The position numbers and the translations under genes are program-made. DNA of 64,000 bases, taken from Paramacrobiotus metropolitanus (taxonomy: Eukaryota > Tardigrada > Eutardigrada > Parachela > Macrobiotidae). Below, piece by piece: positions 12,649-26,600 of this stretch. Location of the stretch: positions 248,001 to 312,000 of the forward strand of contig NW_026570322.1 of NCBI RefSeq assembly GCF_019649055.1, in the 5' to 3' direction. A model generated the notes under the pieces. The model ran no database searches. It had not been told where the DNA came from and saw nothing but the letters and a program-made list of their open reading frames with translations. The number at the start of each line of letters is the position of its first letter. Within the stretch, counting starts at the first letter, position 1.

Positions 12649-14665
12649 TTAAAACCGTCGTCTAAAAATAAGCTTAAACGAATTTGGAACTTGTGTTATA
12701 TTGACAGTTACGTCTTTCGAAGAAACTGTGGAGCCCTCCGGAGTCTCCAGATCGAATTTGTGGATAAGATTGGCAAACACCAGAAACAGCTCCATTAGCG
12801 CTAAGCCTTCTCCTGGACAAGCTCGTTTTCCTAAGAAAAATCCCTTAAGCTTGATACTTGCCATAATTACAGAAGCTGGATTCTACGTGTGGCATACCGA
12901 GAGAGAAATGAATGACATGCGGTGACTTGACGAACTTCCCTTGATTGTCCAGAAATCGTGACGGACTGAAGACCTCTGGTTCATCCCACAATTGTGGGTC
13001 ATGGTGTACCGCGTAGATGTTGGACATGAGAAGAGTGTTCGGCGGGAGCTCGTAGCCATCTAAATTCGTGGGCGCGGTGGTCCGATGAAGAACGCCCAGT
13101 GGGACAACGGGAATAAGGCGCTGCACCTCCAAGATGGTGGCTTCCGTGAAGGGCACGTGACCTATCAAAATGCCATTAACAAAACCATTTCTATTCATCA
13201 AGTTATTCAAACAACAGTTTTGCGATGTGGCAAGTCTACTAGTACATGCGACGTACGACTGACTGGACCGCGCACGTAGGTATAGGTCGTTAAGAAATGG
13301 CAACAAGGTCATTAATTTCACGAGGAGTTGTGTAAGACTAAACAAAAGCACAAGCGTACCTTTATGTTCCAGTAGAATCGGTTCGTTCGGTTTAGCCACT
13401 GCATCCAATTCAGTATGAACTCGTTTCAAGACCTCTGGGTTTTCCACCAGCAGAATCATTCCGAAAAGGATGGATGTGACCGCCGTGTGGGTTCCACCGC
13501 CAAAGATATCGATCACCGAATCCACAAGTTGCCCGTCTAGAAATATCCGCTCATATTAGTCAATGACCTTCTAAGTACGCCGTCATACTGCTGCAATTTA
13601 ACTAACCGCTAAAAGTCGACATGCTGTCATGTCCGAACTGCCGTTTCTGTTCGCGCAGGTACAAGTTGACGTAGTCCTTGCGATCGGCGTCTTCGACTCC
13701 TGATATTTTCGCATCTCTGATCGCCTGCGCAATATGCGCATACCGGGTACGCACAACATCCAGCCGCTTCTGGAAGACTTCCCGAAACGGCGGCACAAAG
13801 CGCAGAACCGGGAAAAGGTCAAGCGGGCTCATTTGGTTCAGCTGTTGGATAAAATCCTGTTCGTTGCGCAGTATGGACCGGAAGCGCTCGTCGGTGTATG
13901 CGTAGCGTTTCCCGAATGCCGCGGCGCAAATAACGTTGGAGACGGTTGTCGTAACCAGGTGATGCGGATCAATCGGCTGTTCCTTAGCAGCGGTGAGCGC
14001 TTGAATCAGAAGTTCCGTTTCATCCAGAATTTGCTCCTGGAGCCAGGATTTTCCCATTCCCAAATCACGTAATGCCGACAAGGCAAAGCGCCGGTGCTCC
14101 TTCCACAAACTACCTTCGCTAAAGGCTAAACCTGCAACAGACATTCGTAGAAAAAGAGCTTAGCGATCGGGTTTTCTCGAACCGGATCTTACCGACGTTC
14201 CTCCCAAAAAGATAATCAGCAATGGTATCTCGTGGACGTCCCGTGGATTCTTCCAGATTGAAGGCCTTTTTAATGCTCTCGTAGTCGTTCAGCACCACGG
14301 CTAAGTCCAATCCCATGTGCAGTCGAAAGACGCGCCCGTATTGCTGCGCCATTTTCATCAGCGTTATATGGGGTAACCGCCCCAAATCCATGGCGCTTCC
14401 CAGAATCGGCCATTCTGAAATTTTCACAGCAAAATACAAACGGCACTTTTTGCTACTGAGCACTTGTGTCAAGAGTTATTCCTGAAATCTTCCAAAGTTT
14501 GACAAATTATGACGCCAAGTTCTAATTGTAAACGTTATTGTAATTTGTCTCGAACCTACACGTACCCCAAACAGGTCCCGGTGGAAGATGTTTCCGTTTC
14601 TGCAAACTGTTCCAGATTATCACGAATGCAAGGGCACCGATGAAACACAAAAACAGCGTTAACAT
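12649..14665 (-). CDS. Cytochrome P450, CYP2 clan
   Basis: Six exons in minus-strand order: 14665-14566, 14414-14193, 14131-13607, 13536-13360, 13161-12898 and 12830-12649. All introns are phase 1 and the product is about 489 aa, the normal length for a microsomal P450. The start at 14665 gives an N-terminal membrane anchor (MLTLFLCFIGALAFVIIW) followed by the proline hinge KHLPPGP. Helix C shows W-x-x-x-R (WKEHRRFA), helix K shows ExxR (EVQR), and the haem loop is FSLGKRACPG with the thiolate Cys. The I helix reads FGGGTHTAVTS, with His where the family usually has Asp or Glu before the conserved Thr. It should be an ER-bound mono-oxygenase; the substrate cannot be predicted. An upstream in-frame Met at 14761 is possible but would put about 30 polar residues before the anchor. 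Confidence 0.93.
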
Positions 14666-17600
14666 TTTTTTTACGATCAAGCGATATATAGGTTTTCTAT
14701 AAATTTGTCGCTTGTTGAAGTTCGGCAGATAGGTTGGTGTAAAGTCAATTTTTCGTACCATCAGCAGTCAAGCCCTAACTACTGCGGCAAATCTGATTAC
14801 AGTTCACTGTTACATAATCGCCGGTAAAAGACGTTTTTTTTTGTACGGGTACAATAACTAATGTCAGTTCCTTTTGCTACAAGCATATGCATGTAGCCAT
14901 GATTGTGGAAACCGACAGCACATCAAGATTGTGGTACATAATCAATAGGTGCAATCAGCAGATTCCAACAAAAAAGACAAAAGTCCAAGTATTTGCCGAC
15001 GATAGCGTTAAACTTCACCGCACACAACAACTTTGTTTGATTTGCAGATGATTGAATGCGGCACCACACGGTATTAGTAGCTTGCCTGGATTTGATGGGA
15101 ATGAACTACACTCTTACTATTAGTCACATAAAACAAGCCAGTTTTTACCTACAATATGTACAACGTTCTTAAAATGATTTCTGTGTACGTACTGTAAAAT
15201 GTCCACACGTACGGTAAAGTCCGTGGTACCGGCAAATCCAGCTTCAAAACACATACGCCGTATATTTCTTGTACTTCCATCGAAATCCGATGCCGATCCA
15301 TGTCCAGTTTTTGAATCGTCAGTTATTTTACTACAATAAATTAACCAACAATTCCAAAACCTGGCTTATGCACTGTAGAAAAATCTGGGCCAAGATAATC
15401 TAACGGAATTACCGATGTTAGCGGATATAGAAACTGCGTTCGCGATAATTGATTCTCTGTATACTCGTATAAGATGTACAGACTGTAGTACTGGATTTTG
15501 GCATTAGATGAAATATACCAATGTTTTAAAATCACCGGCATAAAAAGAGAATAATGCTGTAAAAGTTTTGAAAGCACGTTTGAAAGGTCACTCGGATGGA
15601 ATCCAAACTACAGATACGTAGTAGCTAGTACGTGCGAAATGCCGAACAACCGATAAAACTTACACTGTTGTGTATACAAAACTTTCTCTGTGATGCCATG
15701 GCTAAAAAGTTAGAACCCATTTTATTCCAGTCCAGGGTACTGCGTCAGAATACAAGTTATTGTCAGCCGTAGTACGGTACTACGGGAAAGCTGTTCTTAA
15801 CGAAATCACTGGATGACAGCTGCAATTACCACTTCCGGCACTGCTCGCATCACATTTTTGAAAACAGCTAATTTGTACCCTGTCCGTACTAGCGGATCGT
15901 TCGAAGCTACCAGAGCTCTTACACACCAGGATGGTCCAAAACAGAAAATTACTGCAGAATTGGGCACACGCAAAGCCGGAAGTACCAACTCCTGCCTGGA
16001 CTGGAGGTCATGAAGGGGCGTAAAAGCGCAAGAGGGTAGGCTGACTATATTTTATGCTGAATTAAACTGAACTGCACCACTCTGCTAAGCCAGAAAAATT
16101 AACCGCCTGCGCCTTATGGGACGGATATAAATTCTGTGGTATTTTTACTGTTCAAGTGTTTTTCTTTTCGTGTGCCCTGTAATGCATGCCACATTGTTTT
16201 CTTGATGCTCGTTAGTCATTACTTGATACAATATAACCGCGATGAAGAGATCCCCAGAATAAAACTCTGCAAAAAAAATCCCGGTATACGGTCTCCGTAT
16301 AATGTGCAGCATATCGTTTCCCCCGTAATTATAATAGCTGAATAGAAAACCAAACCAAACTGTCTGTTAGAAAATGTCTTGCAGTATGTTAGTGATTGCA
16401 AGAAAGTATTTTTGAAAACTAATTATTTGAAAACATTATATTGGCAATCATTGTAACTTCGCTGAAAGGCCGTAGATATGTACATGTACTTACGAGTTAC
16501 GAGCATGGTCCCTCAATCTATTTTCCGCTGTTAAATACGTAAAAATATTTCCGTAAAAATATTTCCGTAAAATATTTCCGTAAAAATGTATTTCCGTAAA
16601 AATGTTCCTGTTGTACGTAAAAATATTTCCTCTTCTTTTTCGCTGGAATCGCTACGGTGTTCTTGTAGATCTACTGCGTTAGCTGCCGTGAAACATTTAG
16701 TACTGAAATTCATCCATTCCACGCTTTCATAGTGTACTTTGCGAACTGTACAGTTCTCTGTATTGAGCATACTTCCGTGCACAGACGTGCACATTACAAT
16801 TTATTTTTTCTAAACTATTACTATAGCGGTTATAAAGATTGGAAATAATTCTCTACATAAATAAATACATATTATATATACAGGTAACAGAATGATATAA
16901 CGATAAAATCGATACAAGTTGCTAATAGTAAGTCTTATAAGTGTTTACAGTATAGTTACAAGATGGTGTACAGCCTGCCATACCTACAGTACGTACGTGT
17001 CCGGCAGGTTGTAATCGCATCGATGGAATTAATCATTAAGGCAGCCGTAAAAGGCACACGGGACCTTATTGTCGCATCATTGATCGGATAGACAATACAT
17101 GTCAAAGTGAAACCTGTTATTTGGGCCGGTATACAGACGTCCGTGGCCGGGGTGATCCAAGGTGATATTTGCACGGCTAACGATGCGCCAGCGACATGCT
17201 CCTTCATGGCGCCGTGTGTCCGGGATCATCCCCGCAAATAGACACTTTTCATAAATTAAATTACCTCTACGCCGTGTCGCCACACCTTTTGTGCGCATCT
17301 TGACATTCCACGGCATTATCAACGAGGCACATCTTCAGTCACCCAATATACTGTATGTATGCTTGAACCAACAATGTAGCAGCGTAGCTTATTAACCAGC
17401 CCTTCAATGAATGTTCAAAAGCTTGTCAGCTGACTTTAAAAACACACACTACACACTTTCAAGCGATCCCATTATTATCGACGGTGATTGATCGCTACGG
17501 AAATGACCGGATACACAGAGCCAATCGTCGCGGACACCGATGCTTAAATGGAAATTAATAATTTAACGTCAGGCGATTTAGTTTGGTATCTTGTCATGTA

Positions 17601-20600
17601 CTCGAAACACTTGTACATTTGTACAGTAAACTGCACAGCTTCTGTACACGTGGGAAAGTCGTCGGGTTAATTTCTTATTGGAGAGATATAATTTTATTAA
17701 AATATTGTAAATAAGCAATACTTTTCACAAGGCTGTACAGCTTTACTGATGCTGAATTTTGATTTTATGTACACCTGTATTATTAATAAGCACTCTTCAG
17801 CAATTTCCGTACGCTGACTGTGAAGTGTAAAGCACGGCTTCGGAAATTTTTTTAGCGTGTAAATTTGCAGATTGTGATAACTAAGCATAACTAAGCATAG
17901 ACTTTGCATATCTTCTATAATTTTCTTCAAGATAAAGTATTATAAAATACTACAATCCATGGCGTTTGTGGTCTCTTGTTTTGTTAATTTTGACATTCCA
18001 AATTTCTTGCGCTATTTGCGCAAATGTGGAAACATAGTAGCGTGACCTTTACGGAAGCTTTTAAATGTTTTCACATCTAATTGATTTTAATACGTTTCGA
18101 CACATTCCCTGCCACGTATTTACAGCGGTAGCTTTGGCGCGTTATGGTGAGCAATTTGGATAATTAAATGCCGCATGACAAGCTGACGGATCCGGCTTGT
18201 TTGTGGACGCCGGATCAGCGATCAAGGTGAGCCGGGCGACGGTGGAATACTGGCGTTTATGCGATGATTAAAGCACCATTATCCACACATAGCCATTATT
18301 ATCGGAATATGCCCGCCAGACGGCTTTTACCTGTCCCTATTAAAGTAATCCAGCAACATATACACACACGCCGGGACTGTAAAATGCGGTCGTTCCCCCG
18401 GCGGAAAATTACTCTCGCCCAGAGCGGCAACGCGTTCCACGAGACAGCGCGTCCTGTCCGCCATCACAACAAAACCGCAAATCTTTTCGCAACTAACAAT
18501 TACACCCAAAGTGCGGCCGCAATTACCCGGTCAATGTTTTTCCGTACGCGTACAATCTGGAGTGCAGTACGGGCAAAATGATGTCCTTTGCATCGGGAAG
18601 AAAATTACTTATGCCAGCACTTTCCCCTTACTTCAAGGTCATTGCACATCTTCTGCATCGTTAGCCTGTCTGGCTCATTACGTCCCTTTGCCCGTGTCGG
18701 AATGCCCGTCCGATCGATGTAATCGTCAGATTGGAAAACAGGCTGTAGATCGCGGCTGTGTCAGGATATCACGGGCGGCTGTTTTTCCGCACAGCCCAGG
18801 AGTGACTTGTCACAGCTGATGGACTGGCGCGCCCCGGGACGCGCATCCTGTCAAATATCCTCGGCGCCCGCTCTGTTGAAGCCCACTTCCTTCCGATGAC
18901 CTTATGGCTCTGACAATTGGAGTGGATATAACCACTATCATTTCCATAATGTATGCAAAGCACTCACTTTTTATGACGATAGTGCTGTTTACTTGCTGCA
19001 CTATACACCATCGATTGCTCCTCTTGTCAGTACAGCCATTTCATTGACAAAACACCAGTCACGACCGCAGCGCCCTCTGTGATTGGTGATTCTTATCGCC
19101 AAGCAATAAATGCGGTATGGTAATCTCAGATTTGATTACGTCAATCAGCATGGTAATGCCATTAGTCAATTGCCTCGTTTTCCCATGTAAACCGCTCACA
19201 AATTGCGCATTCATGAGCGGAATGTTACGGAGCCGGCGTGAGAAGCCAGAAGTGGCATCAGCGGAAGCGCGTCGATCGCGGTGGCCGGCGCTGGCGGCGG
19301 GTGGATGGGTTTCCTGCGTGAAAGCCGGCGTTTGTGTTCTGGCCGCAATTAATCGCCCGTTTAACCCACATGCGACCCAGGGGAAGCGCCCGGTGCTGTC
19401 AGATTGACGCGGGACAGATAACGGCCCCGGTTAAGATGGCTGCAGTGGCTGCAGTGGCTGCAATGGCGCAATAAGATGCAGAAGAGACAGGCCGCGGCGG
19501 CGCAGATCGCCTGTCAGCAGATTGTATCGCTCCGCTACATTTCCATCTTTATGGACGCCATTGCATATGGAAATGGCCATCCTGTAATGTTCCGCACACA
19601 TGCATCAATGCACAACACTACCGCCCAGATTATTACTAAAATATATTTGACTAACTATTTCATAAATCTTTACATTGTAAAGCGCCTTCAGCTGTCCGAA
19701 ACTAAAATGAATTCATAACTTGCGATGATTTTTATTTCTTACTAAGTTTTTCGAGGATGTGCCCTTTCTACGAGCTCGATAGTCCTTTAACGTTCTCTAA
19801 ACATATAATTAAACATATTCAAGTATTTCAGTAAGTGTTATAAGCTGTTCCAGTTTTCCTACTTTATCATTGTTCCGATCAAGCAAGTTAATTTTTTTTC
19901 GAGGCAACAATTTTCTGGTTTTCTAGTTTCTAGTTCTTTCTGCATGAACGAACAAGATAGAGTATTTTTTCCTCAGTTTTTACTTTTTATTATTCTGTTC
20001 GTCCGTCAGCAAACATGACGCACGCGACAAATTTATTTTACGATTTTCCAAAAAGCACTTAAAGGAGCGTTAAAACCCAGTCGGGGATTGGGCAAACAAT
20101 TTTATCGCGAATTCGGCCCAATAATAATTTACAGCATTGTATCGTTATTATAAATATATTACGTTCATGCTGATATTCTGCCGTGGGCTGCTTATATAGA
20201 GAAAGCATTGGCATTTTACGTGCTGGGGCTTGTTGAAAAAGCCGGAATGTAGCCAGTACAAGCTGGCTTTTAAACGGCTGACCGGATCGTAAACATATTA
20301 ATGTCACTTTCAGCAAATTGCCCCCCATATCATACCGGCTACTGACTGCAGCAAAGTGAAGACGACAAGTTGAATAATAGCCTCTGTCTGTGTTTAGGAG
20401 TGCATTTATGTATACAATGCCTGCATCTGTTATCCTCCTTGTCAGTACTCAACAGTCGTTGTAAATCACAGACTCATCGAGTTATCATAATAATTAAACG
20501 AAATAAGAACTGTATGTACGCATCGCCATCACAAGAAAAGCAAAAAAAAAACGCTTCCTTATGACTGCCTTAAAAATTTGCTCGGCGTCTACTTCCAAAA

Positions 20601-23600
20601 ATAAGTTTTCTAAATGCATTATTCTGTGTAATTTACAGATAAATTAACTTAGCTCCAGAAATGAAAGTCAAAGTACATATTTTGAATATTCGTAGTATTT
20701 AAAAAACTAATTTTATAACATACAGATAAAACTAACAGTGTTAGTCTAACACTGCTATAAAAAAAATAAAATTTCATAAACTTTACTCAAGCTGATTGTA
20801 GTAACTAAGCGCATTATGTTTATGCTCTGTAAAAATTTGTGAACAACCTCGGTCTTTACAGAAAACAATGTCTGTGGTCAAGTGAAAACAAAACCGGTAC
20901 AAAATAAATTGTTCTCACGGGCACTTGTACATCTGACACGGAAGACATTAATAAGCAGTTAAAGTGTTGACATGCCGTTTGAAACGAAACGCGTTCACGT
21001 CCAAGTGACCTGGCCTGCTTTTTGGCACCAAACAAAAGACCCCCTCCTCGGGGGGGAGCAGAGAATGGAAAAGACAAGTCAACGGCTCCCCCGGTGCGAA
21101 AATTACCCGGCCTGCCAATTGACACTACCCTGTTGTACCCACAATGATACAGTGAGTGCACTGCTATACATCGCTGTCAATTGTTGTCGGCGTTTTACGC
21201 CTGCTGCACTACGGCAATCCATCAGGCCCAACACGGCCAGTAAAAAAACATAGCCGCTCGGCTTTACACCGACAGCCTCGTCATTTGTCAAAACATCAAC
21301 CGGATTGGCTTGTGTGTGTAACGTGATAGGCTGATTGTACATTGTCTGTGTATCGGCGCTCATGACAAGTACAAACAATGCCCATCAAATGTGTTGAATT
21401 CGCGCCATTTGACATGTACGCCAACAATCGAGCTACAAAGAACCGGCAGGGTGCCGTTTGATACAATAAATGGTTAACCTGTTTCAGAGCAGAAGTGCCA
21501 TAAATACACTGCACGATCAAATAACAAAATAATCATCTTGGCGATTATGAACTGGTTACTGCAACAGAAAACCAAAATAATACCGACATTTTATTCGGCA
21601 ACAGCCAAAATAATCATTACAGGCAAGATATACGAAGTATCCAAAAGATGATTGTTCGGCTTAGCTGCTTCATGGCTAAATTTTAATATAGATGCAAATT
21701 TTACAACGATGTTTCGTATAACAAATTAATGCATTAAATCGAAAACGGCATAACAAAGTACACTTCCATAAAGCAGCTAAAAATGATGCCTGGATAAACT
21801 TATCGATACGTGTTTCGTTAGTTTCAAAATACTAATAAACTGTTTAATTTCATTTGCCGGGTAGATCATCAGTATGATTCGAACTATATACATCGTTGTC
21901 ATTGTGATGTTTGCATTAATGTCTGATACATCCACATCCGGCGAACGATTTCCATAAATCTCGTGGAATGCACTTCCGGTGGCGGTAATGCCGATCCGCG
22001 CGCCGTGCACTCTCCACTCACTTCCTCCAACAGCCAGTGTCTTCCGTCAGCCCCACACCGGGGCACAGCGGTGGCCCGGCCGACGGAAATGGCGGTCCAC
22101 CACAACAACCACTGTATCGCCGGCGCAACCACCACCGGAAGCGGACGATCCGCGCCAATCGACGCCAGCCATTTTCCCGCGCCCGGTCAACCAACGCCAT
22201 TAGCACCGGCTCGCTTTCTGTAAACGGCTGATGGTGGTTGGATCTGACTCAGTCATCGTAATTACCCTTATCGCTGCATTTGCTTACATCCATACATCAT
22301 CCATCATTTTCCGCTCAATCGACAGCAGAAATGTCCGTACATTGTGATACACATCTTCCAGACTAAACAACACGTAATTTCCATCTCATACAATTCATAG
22401 AAAATTTTCGGCATTTCTTTTCTTTTTCTTTTTTTGCAGCTTTTCTCTCGCTTTTCGAAAACTGGATATTAGTAAAATAAAATCCTGCTTGTGGCGCGCA
22501 CAAATCAGCGTTAGCGCTGTCGCTGTGTAGACTGGATTGACAAGGAAGGAAAGTAGTAACTACACAGCCTGAGGGATATTTACTCGCTCCTCTTTGCCGC
22601 AGAGCTTATGCTAGTTGCGATGCGCAAAGTGATCTGTTAATGGGATGCGATTACGCGTGATCGGGTCAGATCGCACAAAAGCTGCATCGGCGCTTAATTT
22701 GCATGTGGAGACGCTAACGAGCTGAGTGGTGCGGCGGAGCTGGATTGACTTTAAAAGAAGGCAGCCGCACCATCACAATGAGGCGCAAATAATCAGCGTG
22801 ATCAGCGCCTCTTGGCGGTTGCGCTGCGTTGAAGGAAGACGCAGTGTCAAGTAGCGCCAATTACGCTGATTGCTCCTTCACGGCCGAATCAGATGCAGCA
22901 TTCGGTATTCGCATTCGGCGGACAGCGCGGAAAACACGTGTTGGTCAAAGTGGAGCACATTGTGCGGAGTGCGGCTGAATGGCGCTAATCGACACTGAGC
23001 CAACAAATTACGCGCTTTCACTCGCCAATCGATTGGTTCTCTTCGGATCCAGCTACTTTCTTCGTTACACTTTTTTTTAGTGAATTCTTTGAATGGGCCA
23101 TTCAAACTACGCGATGGGCGTCAGATTGTGTGGAATTTAAAATCCCCGACTAATGCCGGTAATGACAGAGCGCACCGTCGCAATCTGTTTGGAACGCGCC
23201 AAAACAGTGGAAAACACGCAGCAATAATCGAATTAATTCGAGCCACCGCGAATTGCCGCGCGACGTTAATCGCTGATTGCGGCGACGATAGCCGCGCGAA
23301 AGCGGAATTCACTGCGACAGCGCAGTGGACAAGATTTAAACAGCAGACGAACACCCGCGCCGCGGCCGCCGCCGTCGTCCGTAATTTCCATATTTCGCGC
23401 TTTTTACGATTGAAAGTCGAAACAGAACGGGACGCAGCGCCGCGGGTGGGCGTGGCCAGCGGCGACTGCCTGCGTCGTTTCACTGCAGCGTGTTGAATTT
23501 AAGCGTTGATTGTTAAACAGAGAATGATACATTCAGGTAGCCGGCGCTTGATTGGGAGGCGAAGTGGACGGACCGCTCAATTGTGGTTTGGAGTGCGATT

Positions 23601-26600
23601 TCGTCTGTTTTACAGCGCCAAGTAGCGATTATCGCGGCGACAGTGTTCCTCTGTCGCGCGCGATTCAACTTTCAAGGCTGCTGTGTGAAATAAACTGGAT
23701 TCTGTCGTCCATTTCCCGGATAACAACAGCCACAACACAACACTCGCTGCAACACTCGACACACTTGGCCGCTGCTCGAGGGAGGTCGTTTTGCAGTCGG
23801 GTCAAAACCGTTAAAGTTGCGCCTTGAATTTACTGTTGCAGATTATCGCTGTTAAAATGCATTGCTTGAATTAATTATGCCAAGTAGCGACTTGTTTATG
23901 AGTTGACATCCATCTTCAGCTTTGTATCTTCGCTTTAAGTAAACATCTGCGACCATAAATATTTAGACTGCCAAAGTGATCTGCTTTTCTTTACTTAAAC
24001 ACGCCGCATTTGCATGAGCAACGCTTTCACTTTGAAACATGCCACTGCTACACAGTACATTTACAAGATCACCAGGAACACTTTTTTCAGTACTTCTCGT
24101 ACTGTTTATTAAAAGTACTTGAGGAAAAGCACAAAAAAATGTGACTGCCGTTGGATTTAAGTAGTCGTATTGGCCTGAACTGTACAGTAATTTTAATCCT
24201 AATGTTACGCTTCCGCTAATTTGCTGGTAGTCTTTGTTCCTGGGGTCGCTTTTGCATAAGCGTCTTTGGCGGAACAAAGGTTACAGACGAGTAGATAACA
24301 TGCCTATGCTTGGTTGATCCAGTTTCCCCTTTTGGGACACGGAAGACCAGAGCATCGGACGCGTGCATTTGTTCAGACAGGCAAACATCATGTAACACGA
24401 CTGCCAGTGAATTAAACCGCGTGTTGTGCATAAGGAGCGAATTATCATGACAATTGCGGCTTATTGCATCACCACCGCCACTCCCCCGCACTTGACTCCT
24501 GCGCTGTCGCTTTCCACGCAATCACACTAATTGTCCAGGCCGATTTCAATGGGCACTTACGCGGCAATTATTCACAAAAATTACAGCGATTACAATGCGT
24601 TGTTGGTCTGTGACAGAGGAAGCGCGGGAGTGAGATAAGGTCATGAATATTCATTACGCACACAGAGCGTGTGTTAGGACAGCGTTAAGCGCAATAGCCT
24701 GCGTCAAGAAATATGTACAGAGAAATCTGTTCTGTATAGTTTAAAATATTTATGTGCGATGCAATCTTTTGAAACGCGATTTTCCAAACTTATCGCGGTG
24801 GAAAATCGCACCGGATTAAAATTATAATTCCACCCGGATAAGTTTCCTAAAACGGTGCAGTTACGTGGAAAACAGGGGCACAATCCGCTGTTCAGGTGCG
24901 ACATATTGAGATCGCGGGGATTGTTCACCGAGGGAGGCATCTGTTTGTTGGCGCGGCACGCACAAGATGGATTTGCGGCGCAATCGTCAGTGCCGCCGCT
25001 GACTCTTACCGCAATATGTGGCGTGAGAAATACTCGCACTGTTTGTTGCACAGCGGTGGGGCGGCTGACCTAGCTCGGAGGGGCAGCTAGCTGCACACAC
25101 AGCGCGATAAACGGACGGAGTTAAGTGCTGCTTGGCTGGACAAGTTGAAATACCTGCGTCCGGCCTAATATGTCACCGCAGCCGTCACCGGTGTGACAGA
25201 AAATTACCCACACGATTATGATCTATTGCCTCGTGTACACCGGGCATCAGCAGCCTTGTTTACGTCAGCCCCGGTTTATAGCCCGCACTCTCAGCCGGCC
25301 AAATTACCATTCTCCCACCATTATCAAACGCGAAACCTACACCCGATTTTCCAGCACGGGTGTATAATCAGATTTTGCTCCTAACGGCAATAAATGTCAA
25401 AAACACCGATTGTGGGCCAAAATTACACCGTTTGACTTTTCAAGTTTTCCATACATATTTTGTCCAGGCTTTACGTATAGTAAACCTTTAATGAAAACTT
25501 CAGCGAAATTAATATATAATATTATAAAACATTTAGTCTTTGAAGAGTTAATTAACAATGTTCAATTTAAATATATACAAACACATGTAATTCTCGTAAC
25601 GGATTTTATTGGGAAATTCAGCTCACATACTAACACGCACTGGTAGAACCAAAATAAATTTATTCAAAATTAACTTTTAAAATAATGATCTTCTAGTTTT
25701 TGACATTTGCAATAAAAATTTAATATGATATGTTTATAAGGGCTGCCAAATACGTTATTTATGACTTATGATCTGTCTTCTGTTGACAGTCGCCCTGTAG
25801 CCATGGTAGGTAGCTGGTAGCCAGATGAAATGGTAGCCAGATCATAAAACGATTGGGCAGTCATAAACCGTGCACAGAAGCGATGCAGGCGACATCATTA
25901 ACCTGATGGGGCTAATGAAGTGCACCCGGTATGAACAATAGCGGCCCTGCATAGAGCGGCGGTAATGAACTGAACGGCAGCAGCCGATCAAGTGCGGAAT
26001 GACTGGCGCTGGCGATCAGCCCACTCTGATCAGCGAGTGAGCATCCCAGTCGTGGGTAACCGGAATTATATCTACACCGGCTCACCTTAATCCGCCGTCA
26101 ATAATGCGGCAATGCGTCGCGCGGCACGTTGGCGCTGCTCATCCGTTGTGCCGTGAAGAGGACACTCACTATACGGGACTACCAGCGTTGCGGCGGCGCG
26201 TAATGAGGCTATAAGGAAAACACTCATTACTCTAACAAGATTACTCTCCGTGCGCACCGGCGTTGACCGGCACACTGCAAACACGACGCCGCTTACGTAA
26301 TTAACCGACTGTGACATGAATGTTTTTGCTTCTGTGAAGAGTCATAAATTTATCTGAAGATTTACAATCGAAATTCCAATAAAATTAATTACGTGATGAG
26401 ATTTCATAGCCGGGGCAAAAGTGAAAAGTTGATTAAAACGATAAAACCGGCATGGATAATTTGTGTGCTGTGTAATAATAAGACAAGACAGGATTAGGGC
26501 TGTTTGGCAACAAACATGTAGTCAAGCTGCTGCATTAATGCAAGCCAGTACTTGCCTCCCGTCTGATCAGTGCAGCGTGGCCAGGTATAAGTCGGAAGTC

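Noticed and set aside
15727-16005. Possible inverted repeat (CCAGTCCAGG / CCTGGACTGG)
   Set aside because: About ten matching bases with no flanking duplication; not enough for a transposon call.
16538-16630. Regular short repeats considered as a CRISPR-like array
   Set aside because: No unique spacers and AT-rich units; a eukaryotic tandem repeat.
21899-22231. Cluster of ORFs on both strands in a GC-rich stretch
   Set aside because: Open frames on both strands caused by high GC; no domain or splice support.
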